From contig JASJBI010000032.1 of assembly GCA_030066595.1 (NCBI GenBank), positions 112,607-176,606 on the forward strand: a DNA stretch of 64,000 nt. The letters run 5' to 3'. Every line of letters starts with the position of its first letter. The stretch's first letter is position 1. This stretch comes from Alphaproteobacteria bacterium. Its GTDB lineage: Bacteria; Pseudomonadota; Alphaproteobacteria; JAJFFI01. Shown one piece after another: positions 52,091-61,948 of this stretch. The notes beneath the pieces are model-generated. The model made no database searches and was not told the origin of the DNA. It was given only the letters and a program-made list of their open reading frames with translations. Made by a program: the position numbers and the translations under genes.

Positions 52091-53657
52091 TCACTTCTTC
52101 ATCGCGCACCGATCCGCCGGGCTGAATCACCGCCGTGGCCCCCGCATCGGCCGCGGCGATCAGGCCGTCGGCGAAGGGAAAAAACGCGTCCGAAGCGACC
52201 GCCGAGCCCGCCGTCCGGGAGTCCGATTCGCCCGCCGCCTTGGCGGCGTCCGACGCCTTCCAGGCCGCAATCCGGGAGGAATCGATCCGGCTCATCTGGC
52301 CGGCCCCGATGCCCACCGTCGCCCGGTCCTTGGCGTAGACGATGGCGTTCGACTTGACGTGCTTGGCCACGGTGAAGGCGAACACCATGTCGGCCATTTC
52401 GGTCTTGCTGGGCAGGCGCTTGGTGACGACCTTGAGCTCGCCAACCCGCTCGTCGGGCGCACCGCGGCTCAGATTGTCCCGGCTCTGCACCAACAGGCCG
52501 CCGGCCAGCGTCCGCACGGTAAGGCCCGGCGCTGTCGGACCGGGCATGGCGCCGGTCAGCAACACCCGGAGGTTCTTTTTCTCGGCGAGGATCCGCCGCG
52601 CCTCTTCGTCCGCGTCCGGGGCGATGATGACCTCGGAAAAGATCTCCGCCATCTTTGCCGCGGCGGCGCCTTGCAGAGGACGGTTGACGGCGATGATGCC
52701 GCCAAAGGCGCTGACCGGATCGCAGGCGAGCGCCTTGTCCCAGGCCAGCGCAATGCTGTCGTCGGTGGCCACGCCGCAGGGATTGGCGTGTTTGATGATG
52801 GCGACGGCCGGCCGGTCGAACTCGGCTACCAGCTCGAAGGCCGCGTCGGTGTCGTTGAGATTGTTGAACGACAGCTCCTTGCCCTGGACCTGCTCGGCCG
52901 TGCCGACGCCGGGTCGCTCCGATCCGTCCAGATAGAAGGCCGCCTCCTGGTGCGGGTTCTCGCCGTAGCGCAGCACCTGCTTGCGCGTGCCGGCAAAGCT
53001 GATGCGCGCCGGAAACGCCTCGGCCAGCGCGCCGGCGAACCAGCGTCCGATCGCCGAGTCATAAGCCGCAGTGCGCGCATAGGCCTTGGCCGCCAGGCGT
53101 TTTCTGAGCGCCAGGGTCGTGTTGCCGTCCTGCGCCGTCATCTCGGAGATCAGCTCGTCATAATCGGCCGGATCCGTCACCACCGCGACATGCGCGTGGT
53201 TCTTGGCCGCCGCCCGGATCAGAGCCGGGCCGCCGATGTCGATGTTCTCGATGCAGCTGTCGAAGTCCGCGCCGCCCGCGACGGTTTGTTCGAACGGATA
53301 CAGGTTGACCACCAACAGATCGATCGGCGCGATTTGGTGTTCGGCCATCGCGGCCTGGTCTTCCTCGAGATCGCGGCGACCCAGCAGCCCGCCGTGGATC
53401 TTGGGGTGCAGGGTCTTGACGCGGCCGCCCATGATCTCGGGAAACCCCGTATGGCTGGACACTTCGCTGACATCGATGCCGGCGTCCTGCAGAGCCTTGG
53501 CCGAACCGCCGGTCGAGAGGATCTCAACGCCGCGCCCGGCGAGAAAGCGACCCAGGTCCACGAGGCCGGTCTTGTCCGAGACGGAAATCAAGGCACGGGC
53601 GATCACCGCGAGCCCGTCCCCATTAGCCGGTGTTGCGTTCTGCGATCCGTTCGTCAT
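52026..53657 (-). CDS. purH: bifunctional AICAR transformylase/IMP cyclohydrolase
   Basis: 543 residues, full length. N-terminal IMP cyclohydrolase (MGS-like) domain: [56 protein letters not shown] transformylase domain: [25 protein letters not shown] with the catalytic Lys-His, [14 protein letters not shown] and the terminal [10 protein letters not shown]. It carries out the last two steps of purine synthesis. ATG 53657 shares one base with the upstream stop (TGATG). Confidence 0.97.
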   Translation of the reverse strand: MTNGSQNATPANGDGLAVIARALISVSDKTGLVDLGRFLAGRGVEILSTGGSAKALQDAGIDVSEVSSHTGFPEIMGGRVKTLHPKIHGGLLGRRDLEEDQAAMAEHQIAPIDLLVVNLYPFEQTVAGGADFDSCIENIDIGGPALIRAAAKNHAHVAVVTDPADYDELISEMTAQDGNTTLALRKRLAAKAYARTAAYDSAIGRWFAGALAEAFPARISFAGTRKQVLRYGENPHQEAAFYLDGSERPGVGTAEQVQGKELSFNNLNDTDAAFELVAEFDRPAVAIIKHANPCGVATDDSIALAWDKALACDPVSAFGGIIAVNRPLQGAAAAKMAEIFSEVIIAPDADEEARRILAEKKNLRVLLTGAMPGPTAPGLTVRTLAGGLLVQSRDNLSRGAPDERVGELKVVTKRLPSKTEMADMVFAFTVAKHVKSNAIVYAKDRATVGIGAGQMSRIDSSRIAAWKASDAAKAAGESDSRTAGSAVASDAFFPFADGLIAAADAGATAVIQPGGSVRDEEVIAAADARDLAMVFTGHRHFRH

Positions 53658-55567
53658 CACGACGCCGCCGTCCTGAGCGCCTGGTCGCGGCCGTCCCGGT
53701 ATTCCGGCACCAGCCGATGGAGGATCGCCATGGCTTGGTCGCGCGCGCCGGACCGGGCCGTGTCTGCCAGCTCGTCGATGCCGCGGGCCAGCAGATTGTG
53801 ATTTGCCGTGCGCGGCGCGGCCAACAGCAGGCCTGCGCATTCCGTCGGCACCAGGTCTTCGCTCGCGTGCAACAGCTCCTCGTGGATCTTCTCCCCTGGA
53901 CGCAAGCCGGTGAACTCGATCATGACGTCCACGTCCGGCGCCAGCCCGGCCAGCCGGATCACCTGTCGGGCCAGATCCTGGATGCGGACCGGTTCGCCCA
54001 TTTCGAGGACGAAGATCTTGCCCGAGCCGCCGCTGCCGCGCGCGCCGAGGGCCGAGGCCTGCAGCACCAGCTCGACCGCCTCGCCGATGGTCATGAAGTA
54101 GCGCGAGACATCCGGATGGGTCACGGTCAGCGGGCCGCCGGCGGCGAGCTGCCGTTGGAACAGCGGCACGACCGATCCCGTCGAGCCCAGGACGTTGCCG
54201 AAGCGGACGGTCACGAAACGGGTGCCGTCGGCGCCTGCCGCGAGATCGAGGGATTGACAGTAGGATTCCGCCAGCCGCTTGGTTGCGCCCATGACGCTGG
54301 ACGGATTGACCGCCTTGTCCGTAGAGACGAGGACCATGGCGGAGACCTTCGTCTGGCGCGCCGCCTCGGCCACGTTGACCGTGCCCAGAACGTTGGTCAG
54401 AACGCCCTCCACCGGCTGGTTCTCCACCACCGGGACATGCTTGAGCGCCGCTGCGTGGAACACCAGATCGGGTCGCTCTTGCGCGAAGGCGGCGTCGACC
54501 GCGCGGCGATCGCGCACATCGGCCAGGAGCGCGCGCCGCGACAAATCTGTATGCCGCTCGCTGAGCTCCAGGTCCACGGCGTAGAGCGCATGCTCGGAGC
54601 TGTCGAGCAGGCTGACATGGGACGGCGCAAAGTCCGAGATCTGGCGCACCAATTCGCCGCCGATGCTGCCGCCGGCGCCGGTGATCAGCACGCGCCGACC
54701 TTCGATCAGTCTTCGCATCGATGCGCGGTCCAAGACGGTCTGAGCCCGGCCAAGCAGATCCTCGAGCGCGACCGGGCGGGGCTCGATGCGCTCGTTGAGG
54801 CCGCTCTTGAACTCCGTCAGGTCGGGCAGCCGGGCCAGCGTCAAGCCGAGCGCGCTGGCAGTCTCCAGCAGCGCGCTGACCTTCTGGCCGTCGAGCCGGT
54901 CGCGGCGGCTGATGATCAGACGTTGCGGCTTCTTCCCGCGTCCCGCCAGCGATCCGACGATCTTGGGAATGTCATCCAGACCACCCATCACGGCGACGCC
55001 GTGCATGCGTCGGCCGACCCGCTTTTCCTTGTCGTCGATGATGCCGACGGCCTCGTAGTTGGCCTCGGGCTGGCGCACGATCGAGCGCAGGAACAACTCG
55101 GTCGCGTCACCGGCACCGACCAGCAGCACCGGAATCCGGCGCCGCCCGCTGCGGGCCATCACGGCTTCGAGACTGCGGTCCTTGAACACCCGATAGACCA
55201 CCCGCGGCCCGCCCAACAGCGCCATCAGCACGAACCAGTTGATGATCAGGGACGAACGCGGCACGTCGTCGAGCCGTGTCAGCAGGAACAGCAGCGGGAA
55301 AAAGACCAGGACCGTCAGCGTCGCGGCCTTGACGATAGCCAGCATGTCGTCGAGGGACGCATAGCGCCATATACCGCGATACAGGTCGGTGGTGGCGAAC
55401 ACTCCGGCGGCGACGGCCACGAACAGGGCGGTCCCCAGCCAAAGATACTCGCTCGCATACCAGCCGATGGTATCGCCCAGGCGCAAGTACTGCGACAGGA
55501 CGAAGGAAACCCCCGCCATGATCACGTCATGAAGGTAGGCGATGCGTGTGCGCTTCAGGCGAAACAC
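53657..55567 (-). CDS. CapD/PglF/WbpM-type nucleotide-sugar 4,6-dehydratase
   Basis: About 636 residues. Four membrane segments in the first 130, a CoA-binding-like domain ([20 protein letters not shown]), and a SDR domain with [20 protein letters not shown] near 292, [16 protein letters not shown] and the active SSVMGATKR segment. It converts UDP-GlcNAc to a 4-keto-6-deoxy sugar, the first step to bacillosamine- or fucosamine-type residues. The favoured start is GTG 55567 (CAGGA seven bases upstream, homology begins [14 protein letters not shown]); TTG 55633 is the alternative. Confidence 0.92.
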   Translation of the reverse strand: MFRLKRTRIAYLHDVIMAGVSFVLSQYLRLGDTIGWYASEYLWLGTALFVAVAAGVFATTDLYRGIWRYASLDDMLAIVKAATLTVLVFFPLLFLLTRLDDVPRSSLIINWFVLMALLGGPRVVYRVFKDRSLEAVMARSGRRRIPVLLVGAGDATELFLRSIVRQPEANYEAVGIIDDKEKRVGRRMHGVAVMGGLDDIPKIVGSLAGRGKKPQRLIISRRDRLDGQKVSALLETASALGLTLARLPDLTEFKSGLNERIEPRPVALEDLLGRAQTVLDRASMRRLIEGRRVLITGAGGSIGGELVRQISDFAPSHVSLLDSSEHALYAVDLELSERHTDLSRRALLADVRDRRAVDAAFAQERPDLVFHAAALKHVPVVENQPVEGVLTNVLGTVNVAEAARQTKVSAMVLVSTDKAVNPSSVMGATKRLAESYCQSLDLAAGADGTRFVTVRFGNVLGSTGSVVPLFQRQLAAGGPLTVTHPDVSRYFMTIGEAVELVLQASALGARGSGGSGKIFVLEMGEPVRIQDLARQVIRLAGLAPDVDVMIEFTGLRPGEKIHEELLHASEDLVPTECAGLLLAAPRTANHNLLARGIDELADTARSGARDQAMAILHRLVPEYRDGRDQALRTAAS

Positions 55568-55651
55568 TTGAAATCCTGCGTCGGAAACGGCCGCTTGCCG
55601 CGCGGAAGGTAGCACAAGGAACGGCCCCTGCAAGAGGGAACCGCCCGATTG

Positions 55652-56698
55652 TCAGACCGATCTATTGGAGCTTGATGCCCGCGCCGGGCGGCCGCGGGCG
55701 AGATACCAGAACAACAGCGCGACCAAGCCCGCGGCCAGTGCCAGCGCCCAAGGAATGCCGCCGGACGATACGCCTGGCCATGCGGACACGACGGCCAACG
55801 CGGCGAGCCCGATATTCGTCGCCAGCACGGCCCCTGAGACCTGGGCATGGCTCATGCCGCGCACGACGGCCGCCTGGTAGAAATGCTCGCGGTGGGCCTC
55901 CCAGATGCGGGCACCCCGCAGCAGTCTGCGTGCCAGCGTGAGGCTGGCGTCGGCCAGGAAATAGAGCGGCAAGATCAGCGCGGCCTGCCAATGGCCTTGC
56001 GTTGCGGCCAGGAGCAGCAGCCAGCCCAAGAGGTATCCGAGCGGGATACTGCCCACATCGCCGAGAAAAATCCGGGCCGGCTGCCAGTTCCACCACAAGA
56101 AGCCGATGGCCGAGCCGGCCAGGGCAAGAGCCAGCAACGCGCCTTCCCCGTCGAGCCCCGAACTCTGTGCGACAAGAAACAGCCCGCCGCCGATCGCCAC
56201 CGTTTCCACGCCGGCCAGACCGTCGATGCCGTCCATGAAGTTGAACAGGTTGATGAACCAGAGCCAGGCGATCCCCGCGAGCGACAGGTCAAGCCAAGCC
56301 GGAAACAGTCCCTGAAAGATGCCTGGGCGGTCGGACAGCGCCAGGAGGCCGAGACCCACCGCCACGACCTGCGAGGCCAGCCGCGGCCAGGGCGGCAGTC
56401 CGCGCCGATCATCCTGCCAGGCAACCAGCGCGATGACCGCGGTTCCCGCCAGCACCCACAAGACTTGTCCGTCCGACTGCCGATCCGTGAGGGCGAGTCC
56501 CAGCCATACCGGCAGCAGCACGAAGACGATGCCCAGTCCGCCACCCCGCGGCGTGGCTGCTGCGTGGCTGCTGCGCTCGTTCGGATGATCGAGGATGTTG
56601 TGGCGCCGGGCCATCCGGAGCGTCAGGCCGGTTGCCAACCAAGTCCCCGCGCCGGTGCCAAACAACACGGCCGCGGCAAGCCCTAGCTCGCTGGGCAT
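55652..56698 (-). CDS. WecA/MraY-family undecaprenyl-phosphate sugar-1-P transferase
   Basis: 348 residues, about ten membrane segments. LDHPNERSSHAAATPRGGGL (first Asp-rich cytosolic loop), LFNFMDGIDGLAGVETVAIG with the catalytic DGIDG, and FLGDVGSIPLGYLLGW are the WecA-family motifs, and a late HREHFYQ follows. It attaches the first sugar phosphate to the lipid carrier, starting polysaccharide assembly. ATG 56698 is used. 84 bases separate it from the dehydratase downstream. Confidence 0.9.
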   Translation of the reverse strand: MPSELGLAAAVLFGTGAGTWLATGLTLRMARRHNILDHPNERSSHAAATPRGGGLGIVFVLLPVWLGLALTDRQSDGQVLWVLAGTAVIALVAWQDDRRGLPPWPRLASQVVAVGLGLLALSDRPGIFQGLFPAWLDLSLAGIAWLWFINLFNFMDGIDGLAGVETVAIGGGLFLVAQSSGLDGEGALLALALAGSAIGFLWWNWQPARIFLGDVGSIPLGYLLGWLLLLAATQGHWQAALILPLYFLADASLTLARRLLRGARIWEAHREHFYQAAVVRGMSHAQVSGAVLATNIGLAALAVVSAWPGVSSGGIPWALALAAGLVALLFWYLARGRPARASSSNRSV

Positions 56699-56795
56699 GA
56701 CGACCCGTCGATCTGAGCCAATGACGGCCACACGGGCACAGAGACTTCGGTGATCATCTCGCGGTGTCGGCCTCGCCTCGATAGTCCCTTGGTGG

Positions 56796-58046
56796 TCATG
56801 GCGCGGCCCTCCGTTCGGTCGCACCCATCGCGGAGAACAACGTCAGGGCCGCGGCGAGCCACAGGGCCGACAACCACCAGTACTGCCAAATCCCATAGCT
56901 CAGGCAAATGATGGTGACCGCGCTGGTCAGGGCCGCGAGGGAGCCGGCCCGTTGCGTTCGCCCGACGATGACGCGATCGATGGCGACGCAAACCGCGATG
57001 GCCAGCGCCGTGGCAGCGACCGCGCCGACGGCGCCAAGCTCCAGCCAGATCTGCAGCGCACCGTTATGGGGATGCAGTGGCATGACCGCGGTGGGGCCCT
57101 CGCCGTGTGCATTGAGGTAGCGGGATGAATCGAAACCCCACCCGAAGAGGGGCTTCTGGAAGATCAAATCGGCCGTATAGTCCCAGATCTTGAGGCGATG
57201 CGCCCAGGCGCTTTCCGTCGCCGCAAGGTCATGAATCAGCGGCGTTGCCACGCCAAATCTGACCAGGAGCGGCGCAAACAGCATGCCCGCGGCCAACAGG
57301 ACCGCGACAAGCCTTGGCATCCAGCCGGGCCAAAGCATGACAAGAAGGAAAACAATGGCGCCCACGGCCAGGGCGGCCACCGCCGCGGCGCTCTGGGTTT
57401 GAATAATGACGACAAAGACCAATGCCGGCACCGCGACAGCGCCCCATGCTCGCTTCACCCGCAGGGCGATGATGACCACCGGCCACAGCATGAGAGCCAT
57501 GATCGTCGCGGCGCGGTTGAACCAGGACGACCAATAAGTCGCAGGACGCGGGTTCGCTTCGGCCGCCGTTATCTCACGCAAGAAAAAGGTGATCTTCGCC
57601 TCGCTGGCGGTCTCGAAGGCGAGCAGTGCCAGCCCGGCGACAAATCCCAGAACGCAGGCGTTCCGGACCATCCTCCAATCCTCCGGGCCGACGCGGCGGG
57701 CGCCACTCACGAGGACCAGCCCGGCCAGGAAGACGGCCGCGACGGTCGGCCACACCAGCGCCGTGTCCAAGGGGCGTTCGGCCCAGATGCTGCTCGCCCC
57801 CGCATAGAGCATGAGGCCCGCAACCGGCAGACCGACCCATTTGCCAAGCGCCGGAAAGCGCCGATTCTGGTGGACGGAGACGATCCCGGTGGCCAGCGCC
57901 GCGACCAGACAGACCACGGTCAGGCCGTGCGGAGAAATCACGGACATGACCGGCGTCACCAGAGCGGCACCCGCCAGAGCGTGGCCGAACTTGACCCTGC
58001 CAATACGATCGGTCGCCGACATCGTGATCGCCGCTAGGCGGTCCAT
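56796..58046 (-). CDS. O-antigen ligase/polymerase family membrane protein
   Basis: 416 residues with about eleven membrane segments. A large periplasmic loop contains LIFQKPLFGWGFDSSRYLNA and PLHPHNGALQIWLELGAVGA, the HxxH..W-type region of the Wzy_C domain shared by WaaL ligases and polymerases. Whether it ligates polymer to lipid A or polymerises repeats is not decidable. ATG 58046 is one base after the methyltransferase stop; an internal ATG at 58022 is also possible. Confidence 0.88.
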   Translation of the reverse strand: MDRLAAITMSATDRIGRVKFGHALAGAALVTPVMSVISPHGLTVVCLVAALATGIVSVHQNRRFPALGKWVGLPVAGLMLYAGASSIWAERPLDTALVWPTVAAVFLAGLVLVSGARRVGPEDWRMVRNACVLGFVAGLALLAFETASEAKITFFLREITAAEANPRPATYWSSWFNRAATIMALMLWPVVIIALRVKRAWGAVAVPALVFVVIIQTQSAAAVAALAVGAIVFLLVMLWPGWMPRLVAVLLAAGMLFAPLLVRFGVATPLIHDLAATESAWAHRLKIWDYTADLIFQKPLFGWGFDSSRYLNAHGEGPTAVMPLHPHNGALQIWLELGAVGAVAATALAIAVCVAIDRVIVGRTQRAGSLAALTSAVTIICLSYGIWQYWWLSALWLAAALTLFSAMGATERRAAP

Positions 58047-58047
58047 C

Positions 58048-58911
58048 TCATGCCACGCCAGCCTTGTAGCCGAGCGCCACCCAATAGGGCGGCGACTCGG
58101 AAAAGCGGATTCTCTCGAAGCCCGCTGAAGCCAGCATGGCCGCGATCTCGTTCCGCGAGAAGCGCTTCTCGATCGGTGTGGCGAATCGGTCGAAGGAGTT
58201 ATTGCGCATCACATAGAAGCTGCTGTGTCGGAACGCGCTCAGCGGAATGTGGGACACGTTCACGTTCAGTTTCTCGAGCAAGCCGGCCAGCCGGGCCAAT
58301 GGCAGATAGACCAAGACGGCCAGACTATCCGTTACGATCAGCTTCTTCCTGAAAGACATCGACGAGATTGCGCGCCTCAGGACATCGCTCGCCCTCCAGA
58401 TCCCGCGATACCACATCGGCCGCCCCTCCAAGCGATAGTACACATACAGAAGGAATGGCGCGCCGGGCTTCAGGATTCGGGCGATGTCTCTCAGGCCCGC
58501 TTGGGTGTCGTCCACGTGGTGCAGCACGCCCAGGCAATACGCGAAATCCATGGACCGGTCGGCCAGCGGCAGGTCACACACATCGGCGTTGCAGAAATGG
58601 CAGTTGCCTTGTTCTGAAAGGCTCCTTTTTGCGACGTCCAGGGCTCCCAGGCTCGCATCGAGGCAGACCAAGTCTCGCACCCGTGGAGCGACGAATCGAG
58701 CCCACCGGCCGGAGCCGCATCCGAGATCGGCGCCGCGCGCGTTCGCGTGCAAGTGCTCATCCGGTAAGATTTTGAAATATTGCAGAAAATTCTGCCTCAG
58801 CTCATCAAGCGATAGGGCCGTTTGGTCGAAATACCGCCACTCCTCGCCAAAGGAGGTGATGGTTCTGTCCTGCAGATTTTGCTGATCGTTCATTCGCGCA
58901 GGCTGTTCCAC
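58048..58911 (-). CDS. class I SAM-dependent methyltransferase
   Basis: 287 residues. Motif I is GADLGCGSGRWARFVAPRV near residue 60, then LVCLDASLGALDVAKRSLSE, CNADVCDLPLADRSMDFAYC and LGVLHHVDDTQAGLRDIARI: a UbiE/Methyltransf_11 arrangement. The FYVMRNNSFDRFATPIEKRF segment near the end is typical of methyltransferases in O-antigen and glycan loci. Likely methylates a sugar or lipid-linked glycan. First gene of the minus-strand group; 188 bases separate it from the divergent FkbM gene. Confidence 0.88.
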   Translation of the reverse strand: MEQPARMNDQQNLQDRTITSFGEEWRYFDQTALSLDELRQNFLQYFKILPDEHLHANARGADLGCGSGRWARFVAPRVRDLVCLDASLGALDVAKRSLSEQGNCHFCNADVCDLPLADRSMDFAYCLGVLHHVDDTQAGLRDIARILKPGAPFLLYVYYRLEGRPMWYRGIWRASDVLRRAISSMSFRKKLIVTDSLAVLVYLPLARLAGLLEKLNVNVSHIPLSAFRHSSFYVMRNNSFDRFATPIEKRFSRNEIAAMLASAGFERIRFSESPPYWVALGYKAGVA

Positions 58912-59099
58912 GAGGTGGTAACGGATGCTCGGGCCCCATCGAGGCTTGGGCCCATTCGCCCTGGCTTAAACAAATGGCCAGTCCAGACATAGCGCTGGCG
59001 CCGGAGGCTTGCAAACGGGTATCGTGTGGATCTGGGCATCGGTTCGACGCGGTCTGCGAGCGCGTCGCGCCTTCACATTGAGGGGTTCCTTTACAGCAA

Positions 59100-59909
59100 A
59101 TGCGCTGTTCCCGGCTGATATCCCGGGAAGCAGACCTGTCCGATCCACAACTTGTGTCGGACACTGTTCCGGCTTCTTCCGAGGGGCTTCTCGCCATGCT
59201 GACCTGGCGTCAGCGGGCCACCTTTGCTGCCCACCTCTACAAGGCCGTGGTCAAGCAGCACCACCGTCAAATGGTCCCGCTGTTCCGCGAGTTGATCCCG
59301 GAGGACGGGGTGGTTGTCGATGTCGGCGCGCATGCGGGGCAGTTCGCGAAGATCTTTTCGCGTCTGGCACCCCGCGGGCATGTCTTCGCGTTCGAACCCG
59401 GCGGCTATGCACGCACGATCCTGGCAACGGCGTTGCGTCTGCGTCGCCGCCGCAACGTGACAGTCGTGGCGGCGGCGCTGGGCGCCGAAGAGGGGAGGCA
59501 TACGCTCACGCTGCCGCTCAAGGCGTCTGGCAGCCTGGGATTCGGGCTTGCCAGTCTCGCCGACCGCGCCGCCGCCCCGGACGCCGTCCTGACGGAGCAG
59601 GTCCCCGTGACAACGCTGGATCATTTCGCGATGCGACAAGGCCTGGCGCGGCTCGACCTCGTCAAGGCCGACATCGAAGGGTGGGAGGCGCACATGCTGC
59701 ACGGAGCGGGCCAGGCGATCGATATGTTCCGCCCTGCCGTCTTGCTGGAAGTAGCGCCGTCTCATCTGCAGCGCGCGGGCAGCGAGCCGCGTGAGATATG
59801 GGACTATTTCTCCAGTCGGGGATATCAGGGACGGAGGCTGGAAGACGGCCTTCCCGGCGGCATTGCGCAGGATTGCGAGACCGGTGGCGACTACCTTTTC
59901 CGGGCGTGA
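59100..59909 (+). CDS. FkbM-family methyltransferase
   Basis: 269 residues. VVVDVGAHAGQFAKIFSRLA near residue 73, HVFAFEPGGYARTIL, TTLDHFAMRQGLARLDLVKA and DIEGWEAHMLHGAGQAID are the FkbM sequence blocks. FkbM proteins O-methylate polyketides and, in surface-glycan loci, sugars. ATG 59100 is used; the preceding leader has AGGGG 18 bases up, so a later start such as residue 33 (MLTWRQRAT) is possible. It is the only plus-strand gene in this region, and its last 19 bases overlap the convergent SGNH gene. Confidence 0.87.
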   Translation: MRCSRLISREADLSDPQLVSDTVPASSEGLLAMLTWRQRATFAAHLYKAVVKQHHRQMVPLFRELIPEDGVVVDVGAHAGQFAKIFSRLAPRGHVFAFEPGGYARTILATALRLRRRRNVTVVAAALGAEEGRHTLTLPLKASGSLGFGLASLADRAAAPDAVLTEQVPVTTLDHFAMRQGLARLDLVKADIEGWEAHMLHGAGQAIDMFRPAVLLEVAPSHLQRAGSEPREIWDYFSSRGYQGRRLEDGLPGGIAQDCETGGDYLFRA

Positions 59910-61078
59910 CCGTCGAGCCCGGCGCAGATCTCGCGGGCGATGACCTCGCCGCTCAACCGATGTCCGGTCTCGTTCCAATGCCCAAGCCCGGGCACCGCAT
60001 CTTCGAACCCGTGCAGATATAGGCCGGCCTCGTCCGCCATTTCCAAGAGCAACGGCGCCAGACTGATGATCGGAAAGCCCTCTCGTGCGGCGACGTCCGC
60101 CAAACGGCGATCCGGGTACGTCAGGTCCGGGATGCCGAGACCCTCCGCGAACGCCTGCCGGATTTTGGAGTCGGGATAAATCTGCACGGGGTTCGACAGC
60201 GTGACCAGCCAGAAAACCCCGCCCGCCGCGTGGACATCCGCGTTCGCTGCCTGCAGCGTGGCTTCGGTCTTGCGCCAGGCGCTGCGCCAGCTTTCGTCGC
60301 CGGGCGCCAGATAGATCCGTTCCACGCGGCCATCCGGGTCGAACAGGCGCTCGCTGCGCCGACGATCGTGTTTGCGCGCGAGTCTGACGTTGTGATAGGC
60401 GCGTCGGATGGCCTGCATCAGGCGCGAGGTGTTGACCACCCTGTTTAGAGCGTTGCGAAAGGTGGCCTTCAGCCTGAAGCCGGTCCGCTCAGTGTTGCTC
60501 CGGTCGATGATCAGCCCGCCGGGGACCTCGCGGACATAGATCCGATCCGGATGGCCGTCGAGCGTGGGTTCGTTGTTCCAAACATCGTTGCCGGTAAAGA
60601 AGGCGAGCAGCACCAGATCCGGCATGTATCTCAGAACGTCTGTCCGCAGAGTCACCAGCTGCTGAGCTGTGCCGTAGCCGGTGACGCCGAAGTTCAAGAC
60701 CTCGACGCTCCGATCCCGCAGGTCCGGACAACGGGAGAGCTCCCGACCCAAGACCGACCAGAATGTCTTTTCCAGGGGGATGCCCTGCGCTTCCGTGAAC
60801 GAGTCTCCCAGGACCGCGATGCGGAACGCCTCGGGTGCTCTTGCGACAGGGTGTGTTCGATCCCGATATCCCTCCTGATTGTTGGAAATGTGCGCCCGAC
60901 CCTCCTCCATGTACTCGCCCTCGATGCCGGGCCAGGGTGCCCAGCCGCGGGAAGACTCGAGCCGGTGAAAGATGGGGTAGCTGATGCCCAGCACGCGGAG
61001 TCCGATCTCCGCCGCCAGGCAGGCAAAAAGAATGCTCGCCGAGGCGAGCATCCATTCCCGCCGGGTCGGGACTCTCAT
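59891..61078 (-). CDS. SGNH/GDSL hydrolase-like protein (glycan acyl-group type)
   Basis: 395 residues. One N-terminal membrane anchor (EWMLASASILFACLAAEIGL). Nucleophile motif IAVLGDSFTEAQGIPLEKTF with Ser near 100, then VEVLNFGVTGYGTAQQL and the C-terminal GLGHWNETGHRLSGEV with the catalytic His. This is the layout of periplasmic O-acetyl esterases/transferases such as AlgX or DltD relatives, so it may trim or transfer acyl groups on the polysaccharide. Start directly abuts the epimerase stop (TGA then ATG). Confidence 0.82.
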   Translation of the reverse strand: MRVPTRREWMLASASILFACLAAEIGLRVLGISYPIFHRLESSRGWAPWPGIEGEYMEEGRAHISNNQEGYRDRTHPVARAPEAFRIAVLGDSFTEAQGIPLEKTFWSVLGRELSRCPDLRDRSVEVLNFGVTGYGTAQQLVTLRTDVLRYMPDLVLLAFFTGNDVWNNEPTLDGHPDRIYVREVPGGLIIDRSNTERTGFRLKATFRNALNRVVNTSRLMQAIRRAYHNVRLARKHDRRRSERLFDPDGRVERIYLAPGDESWRSAWRKTEATLQAANADVHAAGGVFWLVTLSNPVQIYPDSKIRQAFAEGLGIPDLTYPDRRLADVAAREGFPIISLAPLLLEMADEAGLYLHGFEDAVPGLGHWNETGHRLSGEVIAREICAGLDGHARKR

Positions 61079-61948
61079 TCAGACCCAGCCGCGCGCGAGC
61101 TTGAGCCGCAGACCCTCCGAGAACGGACGCGGCGCAATGCCCAGTTGCTCGCGCAGTATGCTGACGTCGAAACGTTTGTCCTCCGTCGCCCGCCGCACTT
61201 CCGAGGCATTGACCGGCACGGGCAGACGAATGCGCTGCGCCACTCTCATGGCCGCGATCAGGAGTTTGGATGGTATCGACAGGATCGCGACGCGTCGGCC
61301 AAGGGCCTTGGCGCAGGCTTCCACCATATCCCGGTAGCTCATGGCCTCCGGCCCGGCGACCACGATCGACCGGTTTTCGAGACGGGGCGTTTCGATGGCG
61401 GCTACGAAAGCGTCAACCACGTCGTCCACGAACACAGGCTGGACCAGATGGCGCCCCCCGTCTGGGAGTGGGACCACGGCCGGCAGGCCAGGCGGCCAGC
61501 GCCGCAGGTAGCGCAGCAGGCGGTTGACGTTGCGGTCGTCCGGCGCCCCATAGATCATCGAGGGCTGCAGCATGACGCCCGGTTTTTCGGACGCCAGGAA
61601 TGCGGCCTCTCCCGCGCGCACCGCGTCCGCCGCCGGATCCGGCAGCCGTGAGAAGCCCCGGGTGGAGCCCGTCAGGATGACGCGAATACAGGTGTCGGGC
61701 AGGGACTCCAGGACCGTCTGCGCGAACCGGGCGTGGGCGAGGCTCACCACCACCGCGGCGTCTGCCAAGGCGGCGTGCAACGCCTCTGGCCGTTCCAGAT
61801 CCGCAATGCGTCCGCGCGCCCTCGGATCGATGCCGCTCAGCCGTTGCGGGTCGCGCCCGATGGCAATGACCGAATGGCCTGTCTCGCATAGTCGCTGCAC
61901 CAGATAGCGGCCGGTCTTTCCAGTGGCGCCGAGAATGGCAATGTTCAT
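61079..61948 (-). CDS. NAD(P)-binding epimerase/NmrA-like protein
   Basis: 289 residues. MNIAILGATGKTGRYLVQRL is the Rossmann start, followed by VIAIGRDPQRL and a variable catalytic part lacking a clear Y-x-x-x-K. Short atypical SDR of the NAD(P)H-binding type, as used for sugar modification or as a regulator. Overlaps the O-antigen ligase-like stop by four bases and abuts the SGNH gene, so it is expressed with both. Confidence 0.82.
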   Translation of the reverse strand: MNIAILGATGKTGRYLVQRLCETGHSVIAIGRDPQRLSGIDPRARGRIADLERPEALHAALADAAVVVSLAHARFAQTVLESLPDTCIRVILTGSTRGFSRLPDPAADAVRAGEAAFLASEKPGVMLQPSMIYGAPDDRNVNRLLRYLRRWPPGLPAVVPLPDGGRHLVQPVFVDDVVDAFVAAIETPRLENRSIVVAGPEAMSYRDMVEACAKALGRRVAILSIPSKLLIAAMRVAQRIRLPVPVNASEVRRATEDKRFDVSILREQLGIAPRPFSEGLRLKLARGWV

